DNA of 64,000 nt from Dipteris shenzhenensis (Eukaryota > Polypodiophyta > Polypodiopsida > Gleicheniales), in the NCBI GenBank assembly GCA_047967505.1, contig CM106540.1, one strand, 5' to 3'. The position numbers and the translations under genes are program-made. Of the stretch, positions 23,201 through 35,200 are shown in pieces. A model generated the notes under the pieces. It worked only from the letters and a program-made list of their open reading frames with translations. It made no database searches and was not told the DNA's origin. Every line of letters begins with the position of its first letter. Within the stretch, counting starts at the first letter, position 1.

Positions 23201-26200
23201 TACACCTGTCACTCCTACAGTTGGAGGGGGGGGTAGAGATGCAAATGCAGCACAAGTAGTTGGAGCAGCCGCTCCAGGAGCTCCCACAATAGAGTAGAAA
23301 AGATGGGACTCTAGAGATGCACAAGGTCTTTCAATAATTTCTCTTTCTGTTAAGAGGTTCATTATACCTCATATTTGGTCACGCAAGACATTGTGACGCT
23401 AAAAATTGATATTTTTTATTTGGCATTGGTATTGTTTTCTTCTATGTTCGATAAGAGTTTGAGTATCAAGTGATAGCCTAGCGGCTCTCACTTATTTCTA
23501 TTTTCTAAGATATTGTATGGGATTGAGAGGATGAGTGGAATGGATCATTGTAAATATGGAGGTATGAATTATAAATACCTTGGTATGGGGTGAGAGTTAT
23601 TTGTGTATGGGATATTATGGGGTTTTTAGAAAATAGAAAGAGTGAGCCATATAAAGAGGTGGGCTCATGTCCATGTGTTCCAATAATATAAGAGAGGGCA
23701 CATGCCAAGCGTGTGGAAGGCATGTGAAGGAGTGTGGAGTCAAGAGGAATCCTTCTAGAATTCCTATGTGGAATAAGGAGGATGTGGACATATGGAAAAG
23801 AGAGGGTCCCTATGGGCTCCATGTGGGGAGACTCTTGACTTTCTCAATATTTTAAGAGGCTTGAGCATCTTTTGATGGGACACATGGCAAGAGTAGCCAA
23901 AAAGGACATGGATGGTGACATACGGGCTTATGTGATTGATGGGGAAAGGAATCTACAGGCAGTAATTATAAATGGGTGAAGGAGGGTGATAAAATCTCTA
24001 TAAAAGGAGTCCTCCTCTCCCTTGTTCAACATCTCTTCCACCATTAGGCCTCATGTTGCTGTAGCCCCCGTCTCCTCAAGCTTCTTCCATGAGCCTTCTC
24101 TCCCTCTTGTTATGTAGACTCTTGAGTCCATCTCTCTTTGGTTTATTCTTTCTCTCTATGAGTAGTCTTGGAGCTTCCGCTCCCTCTTGTATGTATGAAA
24201 CCTCTTCTTCTCCCTTGTGTTTGTAGTATTTTGAGTGTAATTGAATGGAGTCTTACTCTCATGGCAATGAAAGTTACTTCTTATCATTTTCCTTGAGTCT
24301 CCATTCCTTTTCTCCATTCCTATGTTCTTTTCTCTCTCTATTCAAGTCTCTAAAGTAGTTCTTGTTTGGCCGCTCACTGTGCACACATGGTTCATCCGTT
24401 TCCCGAGCCACCATGCAAGATTCTTCCTCTCTTTTAGGCGAATTCTAGGGGTATTGGATCGTTGATAATTGTGGAGCCTTGAGGGAGTAGTTTGCTTAGG
24501 CGAAATTAGCATGGGTGGAGGGCAGTTTTTATGACAGTTTGACCCCCTGTTAGTGTTTTGCTCATAACTTTCTGCTCGGTAGTCGGATTTTGATGAAACT
24601 TATATCAGCGCGAAGCTCTTTTCAAGGCGCATGTTCCTATGTGATTAGATCTTGAATCAGATACTACTGTAAAAAGTTATGAGTGTGTTTGACAGTCTGT
24701 TTTCATGACAGTTTTTACCCCCTTTCAGTAAACTGTCCATATCTCTTCAACCCGTTATCTGTTTTCAACGAAACTTATATCAATACGAAGCTTACTTCAA
24801 GGCACATCCCTGTATGTACTTTAATTTCTGATATCAGCTTTTTGGTGGAAGCTATAGACCTCTATGTTTTCTAGCAGTTTGTAGAATGATTTGAGCCATT
24901 TCTAGAGGTTTCTGTGAAGGAGGTGCCATGTTTGCTTGGAATTTACCCATCCAGCCAAATCAGCCCCTTCAAGCCCCTAGATATATATCAGTTCATGTAA
25001 TGTTGAGCCGAAAGATCTTCTTTCAAGAACGCATCGCTCTTCTCTTTGGGGCCGACCGGCTTGGTGAGATAATGGCCTCTGCGGATCCTTTTCTTCTCCC
25101 GATGCTGGACTACAACATCACTTGGGATGTTACCATATTCATTCTTCTCTAAGGGAAGCAAGGAGAAAGATATATTGTGGTTTTCTTTGCATGAAAATAT
25201 TTTCTTCATCTCTCTTTGCAAGTGATAAGGGTCCCTATTATTAAAATTGGGAAGAGTAGGAAGCTAAGAGGTGCGTGAAGTTTCATTAGCCCCAACTTCA
25301 TGTCACAACATCTATGGCAGCTTGGGAGATACTAGAGAGTATGTTTGCAGCAAGATATGATGCCAGGGTTTCCTTTCTGAAGCGAGAACTTTCCCATACG
25401 CATATGGAGGAGGGAGATTCCATGAATTCTCACAAAGCTTCAGGACTTGAGGAAACAGTTGCTGAATATTGATGAAGTCATTCCGGATTCAGAGATGATC
25501 ACCACCAATTTGAACTTTCTTCCCGAGTCCTATCTCGGTTTCCACACCTCGCTGAATTTGTCATTGAGGGGGGGCAGCAATCCTCTCTCTTTTCACGAGT
25601 TGGTAGGACTTTTGTTGGAGGAGGAGCAGACTCGTAGAAATATGGCTACTTGGGCTGGCGAGCATGCTATGCTCTCCAAGTTCAAGCCCAAGGGTAAAGG
25701 GCAGCAAAAGCCACATGCCAATCAGCCCACACATCAGCATAAAGCTGATTCTAGACAGCCTTCTTATAAGGCAAAGGTGATGCAAATAAGCAGAAAAAGA
25801 AGGGCATTTGTTATTATTGTAAGAAGCTAGGTCATTATATTGGAGAATGCAAGAAGCGCATAGCCAAAGAGAAGAAAAGGGACATAGGTATGGCTGTGTT
25901 AGATGCATCAGCCCCCCACATTCTCATGATGGGGGAGATGTTGCAGCCAACTTTGTGGAAGAGCACTATGCCTTTCTGTCTTGCACTTCAGATTTTTCAG
26001 TGGATAGTTCGGATGCTACAGCCACTAATGATGACGACCCATATGCTTTTTTGACTTGCAGCTATGATTCTTCAAAGGATGCATGCTCTCTCAGTGTGAA
26101 TGAGACACTCCATACTTGGTATTTTGACAGTGGTGCTTCAAAGCACATCACTTCCAAGAAGAGTCTGTTTGTATCTCTCCATCCTCCACCCACAAAAAGA

Positions 26201-29200
26201 AGGCGACTTATGCAAATAATTCTTCTTATTCAGTGTGTGGAGTGAGAGAGATTATTCTCACATTCACTGATGGCACATATTTCAGAATTTCAGATGTTCT
26301 CTATGTGCCTGGTCATAAAGAAGAATTTAACTTTCAGTGTCCTCACTCAATAGAGGAGGATTTCAGGTTGACCTACTGCTCACAGGACCAAATGGTGATA
26401 AAATTGCAGATTTCAAGGCTGAATTGAGAGTCACTTTTGACATGTCAGATTTGGGCATGTTACATTATTATTTGGGGATCCAATTCATTCAAGAGAGACG
26501 TGGTATCATTATGTCTCAATCCAAGTATGTTCAAAAACTCTTGGATAGATTCAGGATGCAAGATTGCAAGCCTATAGCTACTCCCATGGAGCCAGGGCTG
26601 AGGCTTACAATGTATGATGCAGGAGAATTTGGAGATGCCACACTCTTTAGTCAGGTGGTTGGATGCCTCATATATCTGTGCAATACACGGCCCGATCTTC
26701 AGTTTGTAGTATCTCAGGGCTGCGTCGTTTGCTTGCTGATCTTCATCTTTCATTGGAGGGGACCGAATATGAGGGATAATAACCTGTTTCACTGAAAGAG
26801 CAATCAAGGCATGTGCTTTGGCATCACGACCATCCCGCTGAATTTGCTCCTGTGAAGGAGGCAAAGCACCTGGAGTAGGAGGTGTAGGAGTCTTGGCTGT
26901 AGCAATTGAACCATCACCTGAAGACCCATCACCTGAAGAAGCAAAGGCTGCAGGTGTAGCACCAGTAACAGTGCGTGTAGGCCTGGCCTTAGAACCTGAA
27001 ACAATATGCCATAGATTCTTGGCAACCAAAACATGTCTCATCATGTATGACCACATGGGGTAATTGGTGCCATCAAGCTTGTCATCGGCCCCAATCAGCC
27101 CAAACAAATCATCTTTGCCACCAAACATGGTGCTGAAATATAAGGCAAATGCACCAATTGGCAAAGCAAATGAGAGAAAGGCAACCTCTCAGGATCAAGT
27201 GCCAAAAATCTGCCCAAGCTTCAAAGCTTATGTCTACAAAAGACTCTGCTGTCCCAAGGTGTACCTGTTGCAATAAAAATCCCCAAAGGCAACACGAGGC
27301 CTTTCCAAAATGCAAATGAAGCAGAAATTGGAAAAAGCCAATGAAGCAACGGCTTACCCAACGATGAACAGCAGTGAAAAGCTCTAAAAGCGAGCAAATG
27401 AGGCCTGGAAATGAGAATTACAGCAAAAGAAGTGCTCCCACGAGGAGGAGAGCACATAGAAATGGAGTGAAAGAGATCCAATGGAGAGAAGCTCGCAGCC
27501 TGAGGCAAAGGGATGCCAAATGAGGAGGGAAGGCTCAAAGAGAAGTCTTCGGATCAATTTAGCAACTGCAAATGGCTCCAAACGCCGGCACGCAGCTTGA
27601 GGCAGCTTCAAAATGCTGGCACACAGCTCGAGGCAGCTCCAAATGTTGGTACATAGCTCGAGGTAGGTCCAAAATGCTGAGAAACTTGAAAAATGACTGG
27701 CACGCACCCTGAGGCAGCTCTTGTACTGCAGTAAATGCTCGCTGATGCAGTGTACAGATTTCTGATGGAGTTGTACGGTTTTTCCTGACGCAGTGTACGG
27801 ATTTTCCGATGCAACTGTACGGAATTGTATGGATTTCTGTACAGTTGTACGGAATTTTTTGACGCAATTTTTGGTGGTGTCCGTACAGCTGTGCGGGGGA
27901 TTTTTTGACAGGCCCGTACGGCTGTACGGGGTTTTTTGATAGGTCTGTACAACAAGGTTTTTGCTGCAGAAATTGCTCAAATTTGCTCCAAAATTTAGGT
28001 TTTTGCTGCAAAAATTGCTTAGATTTGCTCCAAAATGCGTCTCCTCGCATCAAAATGAGATCTTTCACGACATAATTGCTTGGAAAGTTCTCAAACACTC
28101 GTGGGAGTGTGAAAACCAGCAAGACCAGCAAGAATGAGGGCTCTAGAGGCTGCCAAACAGCTTGGGAAAGCTGTCAATGGCTGAGGGAATGGATTCCCGA
28201 CTTGCTTTGATACCACTGTTGGGTGTTGGAAGCAATGGAAGCACAATGGAGAAAAACTAGATGTTGTAATAGATTGCTGCAAAACTGAAGTGTGGAGGCT
28301 CAAGGGAGAGCCAACATAACAAAACCCTAGGGCTAACTGCCCTAACTGGACTAAGTGTCCTAATTGACCTAGATGGTACATAAACTAACTGTACCAATAG
28401 TCCTAATTGACTATAACTAGGCCTACAAGGCTCATACCAAGGTATAAGTGGCATCTCTGGATAGCCCATGAGATAGCCTACAGAAGAAAGGGTGGCTATT
28501 GGGTTGCCCAGAGAATAGATGAGGACTGAAAAGAAGAAAACCAGGGAAAGGTGAAATACCACCACTTCGGTAAGATGGAAAAGAATAGCTGGAGGGCTGG
28601 GAACAGAAGCGGAGGGGCAAGGGGACAGAAACAGCCCAAAGTAGCTATTCGTTTCTTGGTGAGGTAGAAGAAGCCATTCAAGGGGTGCCAAAAGAAGAGA
28701 GGAGGAATTATACAAACAGTCGCCTGAGTATGATGACCAGCTAGGAGATGCACATGAGAAGGGGCAAACTGGAGGCAGAAGAAGAGGCGAGGTTTGAGTA
28801 GTGCAACTTGTTATGGTCGGGAAAGAAAGAGGGTGGAAGGGGAAAGAGCTGTGAAGCTGAAAGAGGAAGAGACCGGCTGGAGGGAAGAGAGGCAAAGACT
28901 TTCAATTACACATGTTTTCCTTTAGACGGAGGTGGGAGTGCAAATACATGGCCAAGTACTCCATACACAGAGCACTAACTGAGAGAAGAAATAGTCAGCT
29001 TAGTAACATGTGTCAGCTGGGTTTGTGCTTCTTATAAAAGAACATGCAGATTTCATTAGAAGCTGAAGCTGCATAAAATAGCCCATGCTCATGTTTGTGG
29101 GATTAATGCTCTTGTGACATGAAGTTTTGAAAATGGTGCTGTGCATTGGACATAGTTTGTTGGTGTTGCAATTTGTTTGGGGCCCCTAGATACTCTGTGA

Positions 29201-32200
29201 TCCAGATGACAGGATCCATGTGACCACTAGAATCCAGGAGCTCTTTCATTGCATTTCCCTGCATCTTGAAGTTTTCATACAGCATCCGGAACTTGGTTGT
29301 AGACTCATACTAAGCTTGCATATTTTGTATTTTTTATGATCACCTTTTTTACAGTTCGCTTATGAAACCTTGGTGTGGATTTTGAGTTTATGACAGCATG
29401 TCTTCTTTGTTTTTAAAAGCGTTGTAGAGGGACAGCTGAATCCAATCCAGGCTTCATCACTTTCGAAGGAAATGCTTGAGTCCAACAAGAGCTATGTTCT
29501 TGATTGTGGAGCTGAAGTTTATGTATGGGTTGGACGCATTACTTCGCTGGAAGAGAGGAAGACAGCAAGTGTCGCTGCAGAGGCAATCTGTCGACTCACA
29601 CATTTCATTTTCTCCTCATACTTTTTTTTGGGGGGGGGGGGGGTTTGGAAAATTTGATATTTAGTGTATCAACTAAAAACCATTTCGTATTATCTACTTT
29701 TGTAGGAATTCCTTTCACTTCAGAAAAGACCAAAGCATACACACATTACTAGAGTTATTCAGGGCTTTGAGACATTGCCTTTCCGCACAAATTTTGATGT
29801 CTGGCCTCTTAGTGGAGGGACTACTGTGTCTGAAGATGGGAGAGGCAAAGTTGCAGGTGTGGTTCAGTTGAGTCCGTTTTGCACTGAGGACTTTATCTAT
29901 ATAGATTTCATTGATCACTGGTGTGAATGATTTGTCCTGGCTGTACACGTATGGCAGCTTTATTGAAGCAGCAAGGAGTCAATGTGAAAGGCCTTTTGAA
30001 AGCAGCTCCAAGCAAGGAAGAAATTCCACCCCTTTTTGAAACCCATGGAAAGCTTGAGGTGAATACTAACCGTGGATTTCATTACAGGCTTTATATACAG
30101 AATTGTAAAATCTTATGATATTGCATTGTACATTTTTTGCTAAACCTCCAGGTGTGGCGTATTAACGGCTCAACCAAGACCCCTGTTTCCCGAGTAGATA
30201 TTGGCAAGTTTTACAGTGGTGATTGCTATTTGGTCTTGTACACATATCCTGGAGACCGGAAGGATGAGTACTTTGTGTGCTCCTGGCTTGGCAAAGACAG
30301 TATTGAGGTACACAGCTTTTGCAACTTCTTTAAGACTAGCTCCTTTCTATCCATGCAGTTATGAGTAATATGTGCCATTTAAAGATATGTCTTTTTGGAT
30401 TTGCACAAGTGGTAATATTTCACAATTTAATTATTAGCATAGTTCTTTTGTTTGCTACTGTCTCAGCAAAGACAATGCTGAGATACATAACTTTTTGCAA
30501 CTTCTCTAAGGCCATCTCCCCTTCTGCAGTCGGTAGATATAGGGTCTTTTAAAGGTACACTCTTTTGGCTTTGCATGAGTGGTATTGTTCTGCATTATGC
30601 CTACCTTTTTGGCGTTAGCAGTATGAAGAGAGTTAATCTATTCTAGAAATTTTCAAATACTGCCGGAGATTCTATTATATCAGAATTGTCATCGTCTATT
30701 ATGTAAAGCATACTTATTTCTTTGTTGCATCTGCATATAAGCCAGATAATCCTGTTGCCCTCTCATTATAAGGCTACAACATGTTCTAGGTATTGATGTT
30801 GGCCATTGTCTTGCAAGCGCTATCCTTATGAAAATATTCGGGACATTGTAGGAAGGGAGGCACATAATCTTGGTCCCTCGGCTGATGCTCTCTCTGTAGG
30901 TAGGGGATATCATCTTTATGGAAGCACATGTTGCCTCGTGTCAGGACTCAGCTAGGCTACCATTCTCCACATGAATACCAGCGAATCCTTCTTGAGGGAG
31001 CATTGCCAAATCCTGTGTGTTACGGGGCAGCTCCAAAGGCAGCAGGAAACCATCTCCAAGTCTCTTGCCTCACAAATTGGACATATGTACTATCTCTCCT
31101 CATCTGCTCTAGCCAAGAATCTGTGCATAGGCCTCCATGAGCCACTTGCGAGACAAATATGAGACCTTCCTCTATCGGAGGCTAGTCCACAATTGAGATT
31201 AGACTTGGTAAGGACCTCATGCAGCACATGCTGCTCCAACTTGTGCATTTTCGCGAGGGGCTCCAAGGGAAGCTTGTTCGCTGGAAGCCTTTATCAATGC
31301 ATGTGATTGTAGGAGAAGAATAGTATCACCACTTATTAGGTTTAGTCCTTTGGTATGGCCTTGTAGCCTAGTACTAGTTAGTTCTAGTCATTTTTCTCTC
31401 CTTTGGAACTTTGACCAGTTGGTTGCTCTTCTTCTTCAGGAAGAGCAAAGTCGTGCGAATCGCAATGTTTCTATGGCTAGTGATCAAGCCTTTGCTGCCC
31501 ATCACAAACACAAAGGTAAAGGCAAGGTTTCAGTTGGAAACCCTCTCATTCCCATGGTGATCATTCACATGGTGCCTCTTCTTCAGGGAATAACAAAAAG
31601 AAGAAGAGATGTAATTATTGCAGGAAACCTGGGCATGATATTTCTGAATGCAGGAAGCGCATTGCATCTGAAAAGAAGAAGAAAGAGTCTGGTCTTGTAG
31701 TATCTGGTTCTTCTAGTGTAGAAGATCGACATGAGTCTGCTAATTTCGCACAAGACCAGCATTGGCCTTTCTTGGTTACATGTCAGTATAATCCTGATGT
31801 TCACGATGCTTGTATGGCAGTTTCAGATGTTCATGATGCCTTGTTCTTTGATCGTGGTGCTAGCAAGCACATCACTTCCTGCAAGAAGTTATTCAGCTCA
31901 TTAGACCATACATCTAAGGGGGGCAGTGTCACATGTGCCAATAATGCATCATATACTGTGAAAGGTATTGGGTAAGTTGCTCTTACTTTTGTCTCTGGTG
32001 GTGTTGTCATTCTAGAGAATGTACTTTATGTTCTAGGCATTCGCAAGAACCTCATCTCTATTTCAACCATAGGTACATGTGGCTTCATATAGCTTTCAGG
32101 TTCTTTTTGATGGTGTTAGTTGTGCAATATATGATGCCACACATGCCTTCACCATGGTCTTGGCTGGCACATTGACTAGAGGTCTTTATCGACTTGATGC

Positions 32201-35200
32201 TTATGACAGATGTTTGGATGATGATGCTGCACTTGCAGATGCACATGCCTTTGCTCTTGATTCTACCATGGTAGATACTCATTTGTGGCATGAGAGGTTT
32301 GGACACCTCAATTTTGGAGCTTTGGTGAAGTTATATGAGGATGGTATGGTTGTTGATCTTCCCAAAATGCATATGCCTTCAAAGCATGTTTGCTTGGTAA
32401 GATGCACCGTGCTGCATTTCCCAAGGATGTGAGAGTTGGTGCTTCACGCAAGCTTTATTTGGTTCTTAGTGATGTTTGTGGACCTATGAGGGTTGCAGCT
32501 CTTGGGGGCTTCTATTATTTTGTCAATATTATTGATGACTTCACCAGGTACACTTGGATTTTCTCTTTGAAATCCAAATCTGAAGTTTCTTCATGCTTCA
32601 AGCACTTTATTGCCTTGGCTGAGAATGAGAGTGGGCTGCACATTGCTCACCTTAATACAGATGGGGGTGAATACATGTCAAAGGAGTTCGCTGTTTTTTT
32701 TTGCTTCACGTGGCATACATCATCGATGCACAGTGCCTTATATTCCTCAACAGAATCCCGTGGCTGAGTGGAAGAATAGATCAGTGATGGAGATGGCCAA
32801 GTGCATGTTGAAAGGCAAACATTTCCCAAACAAGTTGTGGTTGGATGCGGTCATGTGTGCTAATTACATCTTGAATAGATGTCCCACAAAGGCATTGCAG
32901 ACTATCACACCTTATGAGGCTTGGACGGGTCGTAAGCCTCGCATTTCTGACATGAGAACTTTTGGATGCTTAGCTTATGCTCACGTGCCTTCACAGACAC
33001 GCACTATGTTGGATGATAAAGGTGTCAAGTGCATTTTTATTGGGTATAGCTTAGAGAGCAAGGGCTATAAGCTAAGTATTTTGTCAGAATCTTCCACTAT
33101 GCCTTTGCTGGACTGTCAAAAACAGCCCGTTGTTGATGCCCTAGACATATTTGACAGCTTGATGCCTTTGTTTCCATCCGATGCTCGGGATGATGTTCCA
33201 TCTGAGGTTGTACCTCCTTCTCCTGTTGGTCATTTGCAGCCACATGTGCACCCAGATATTCAGCCTGATATGTCTCTCATTGATCAAGACCATTTGCACA
33301 GGGCTCTTGACCAGGAAAGATCTGAAATCCAAGAGCCCAAAAAGGTACCCCATTGGCTCCTTGACACATGAAAAGACAGCAAACAAGATACTCCTCTGCC
33401 AGCCCGTACTAGAGCAGCTGTCTAGAAAGAGCATGCTAGTTTTGTTGCTTATGCTTTGGTTGCTACAGCATGCAATGAAGAGACATTATGTCATTAAGAT
33501 GCCTTTCGGAATGATTGTTGGTTGAAGGCTATGCAAGCTGAATTGGATTCTATCCATCAGAATAACACTTGGGAGTTATATGATTTGCCTCCTGGCAAGA
33601 ATGCCATTGGAACTAAGTGGGTTTATAAAATTAAACGGAAAGCTGATGGTTTAGTGGACGTTTACAAAGCCCGTCTTGTTGCTAAAGGCTATGCTCAGTA
33701 GCATGGCATTGAATTTGAGGAGACTTTTGCTCCCACTTCCTGGATCACTACTATTCGCATTGTTATTGCCTTTGCTGCCTGCTTTCATTGGCAAGTACAT
33801 CAGCTTGATATCAAGACATCTTTCCTTCATGGGCATTTGCCGGAAGAGGTCTATGTTTTCCAACCTCTTGGCTTTGAGGTTGAAGGTTTTGAAAGCAAGG
33901 TAGGCTGCTTGAAAAAAGCCCTCTATGGATTGAAGCAGGCACCTCAGGCTTGGTATTCCAGGATTCATACTCATTTGCTCACACTTGGCTTTTAGAACAG
34001 CCCTACAGAGGCTACCCTTTACATCCGCAAGCGTGGGACATATTTGCTGATTTTAGTCCTTTATGTGGATGACGTGCTTGTGACTGGGACACATGCTCAG
34101 CAAATTGCAGATTTTAAACTTGATTTACATCAGACATTTGCTATGTTTGACTTGGGTCTTTTGCACTACTATTTAGGCATCCAATTTGCTAGCAGTGAGG
34201 GGGGCATTTTGATGTCACAATCCAAGTACATTGGACAGCTTTTGTAGCGTTTTTAGTTTGAGGATTGCAAGCGAGTATCCATACCTTTAGAGCTTGGTTT
34301 TTACTTCTCTTTTGAGGATGGCAGTGGTACATGTGCTATCACTCTCTATCAGCAGGCAGTTGGTTGTTTGATTACCTATGCCATATGGGACCTAATCTAC
34401 AGTGTCTCACAGTTAAGCAGATATACGCATAGCCCATCTATGCACCATTGGCATGCCGTGAAGTGTGTTTTCAGATATTTCAAAGGCACACAGTATTTAG
34501 GTCTTCTTTATGGGGTTGATACTTCACTTGTCATGCATGGATTCACTGATAGTGATTGGGTTGGTTGTTCGGACACTCGTGTGTCACACAGTGGCAACTG
34601 TTTTATGCTTGGTACTTTATGTGTTTCTTGGTTCAGCAAGAAGCAGAGTACAGTTGCTACTTCTAATTGTGAAGCTGAGTACAGAGCGGCTTTTACAGCT
34701 ACAATGGAGTGTGTTTGGCTTCGGAAGCTACTTGCAGATCTTTATGCATGTCAGATTGCTCCTACCGTCATCTTCACTGATAGTCAGAGTGCTTTGGCTG
34801 TTGCACGGAATCTTGTTTTCCATGCTCACACAAAGCATATTGAGGTTCACTATGACTATGTCAGAGAGCGATTATCAGCAGGTGATATTGAGTTGTCTTA
34901 TGTTCCCACTGAAGACAACTTGGCAGATCTTTTTACGAAGGCTCTATCTTGACCTAAGTTTGAGGCTTTTCGGCAAGCTTTAAAGTTAGTACCTTTTGTA
35001 ACTTGATCTGTTGTACTCTGTATAGTCATAGGTTTCTATATCCCTACAAGACGAACATGTGCAACCATGACATTAGATATTTAGGTATCTTGAGCCATGT
35101 CCAGGATACTTCAGGCCATACCATGGAAGGGGGTTTGAGGCCATTCTATGGGCTATCCATAGGTGTCATTTATTCCTTGGTATGTGCCTTGTAGGCCTAG

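Larger units (their letters stand above)
21570..26762 (+). mobile_element. Ty1/copia retrotransposon B, interrupted and 3'-truncated
   Basis: The 5' LTR at 21570-21825 is related to that of element A. It is followed by the primer site TTTGGTATCAGAGC (from 21826), a GTAC-rich leader and gag from 23047. Gag is interrupted by a solo LTR (23392-25307) and resumes with [19 protein letters not shown] zinc knuckle ([14 protein letters not shown]) and protease ([12 protein letters not shown], about 26118) follow. Three deletions then remove integrase, most of RT and part of RNase H: protease joins VDLLLTG near 26368, QFVVSQ joins the LRRLLAD region near 26717, and the element ends near 26762 against element C. 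No 3' LTR remains. It sits in villin intron 6 in sense orientation. Confidence 0.9.
26763..28482 (-). mobile_element. Ty1/copia retrotransposon C, 5' part, antisense
   Basis: On the - strand: LTR 28482-28217 (TGTAGGC to CCCAACA), primer site GTGGTATCAAAGC (28216-28204), GTAC-rich leader and gag from the Met at 27128 ([25 protein letters not shown]). Gag stops abruptly in the IIPHIRS region near 26763, where it meets element B. The LTR is the same family as element E. The rest of the element is absent. It lies in villin intron 6, antisense to villin. Confidence 0.88.

Noticed and set aside
27384-28131. Open frames of 190-198 codons in the leader of copia C
   Set aside because: They cover the primer site and GTAC array and lack protein motifs; a non-coding leader explains them.
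29103-29285. 60-codon - strand frame just upstream of villin exon 7
   Set aside because: Lies within intron 6, has no recognised domain and no splice or start context.
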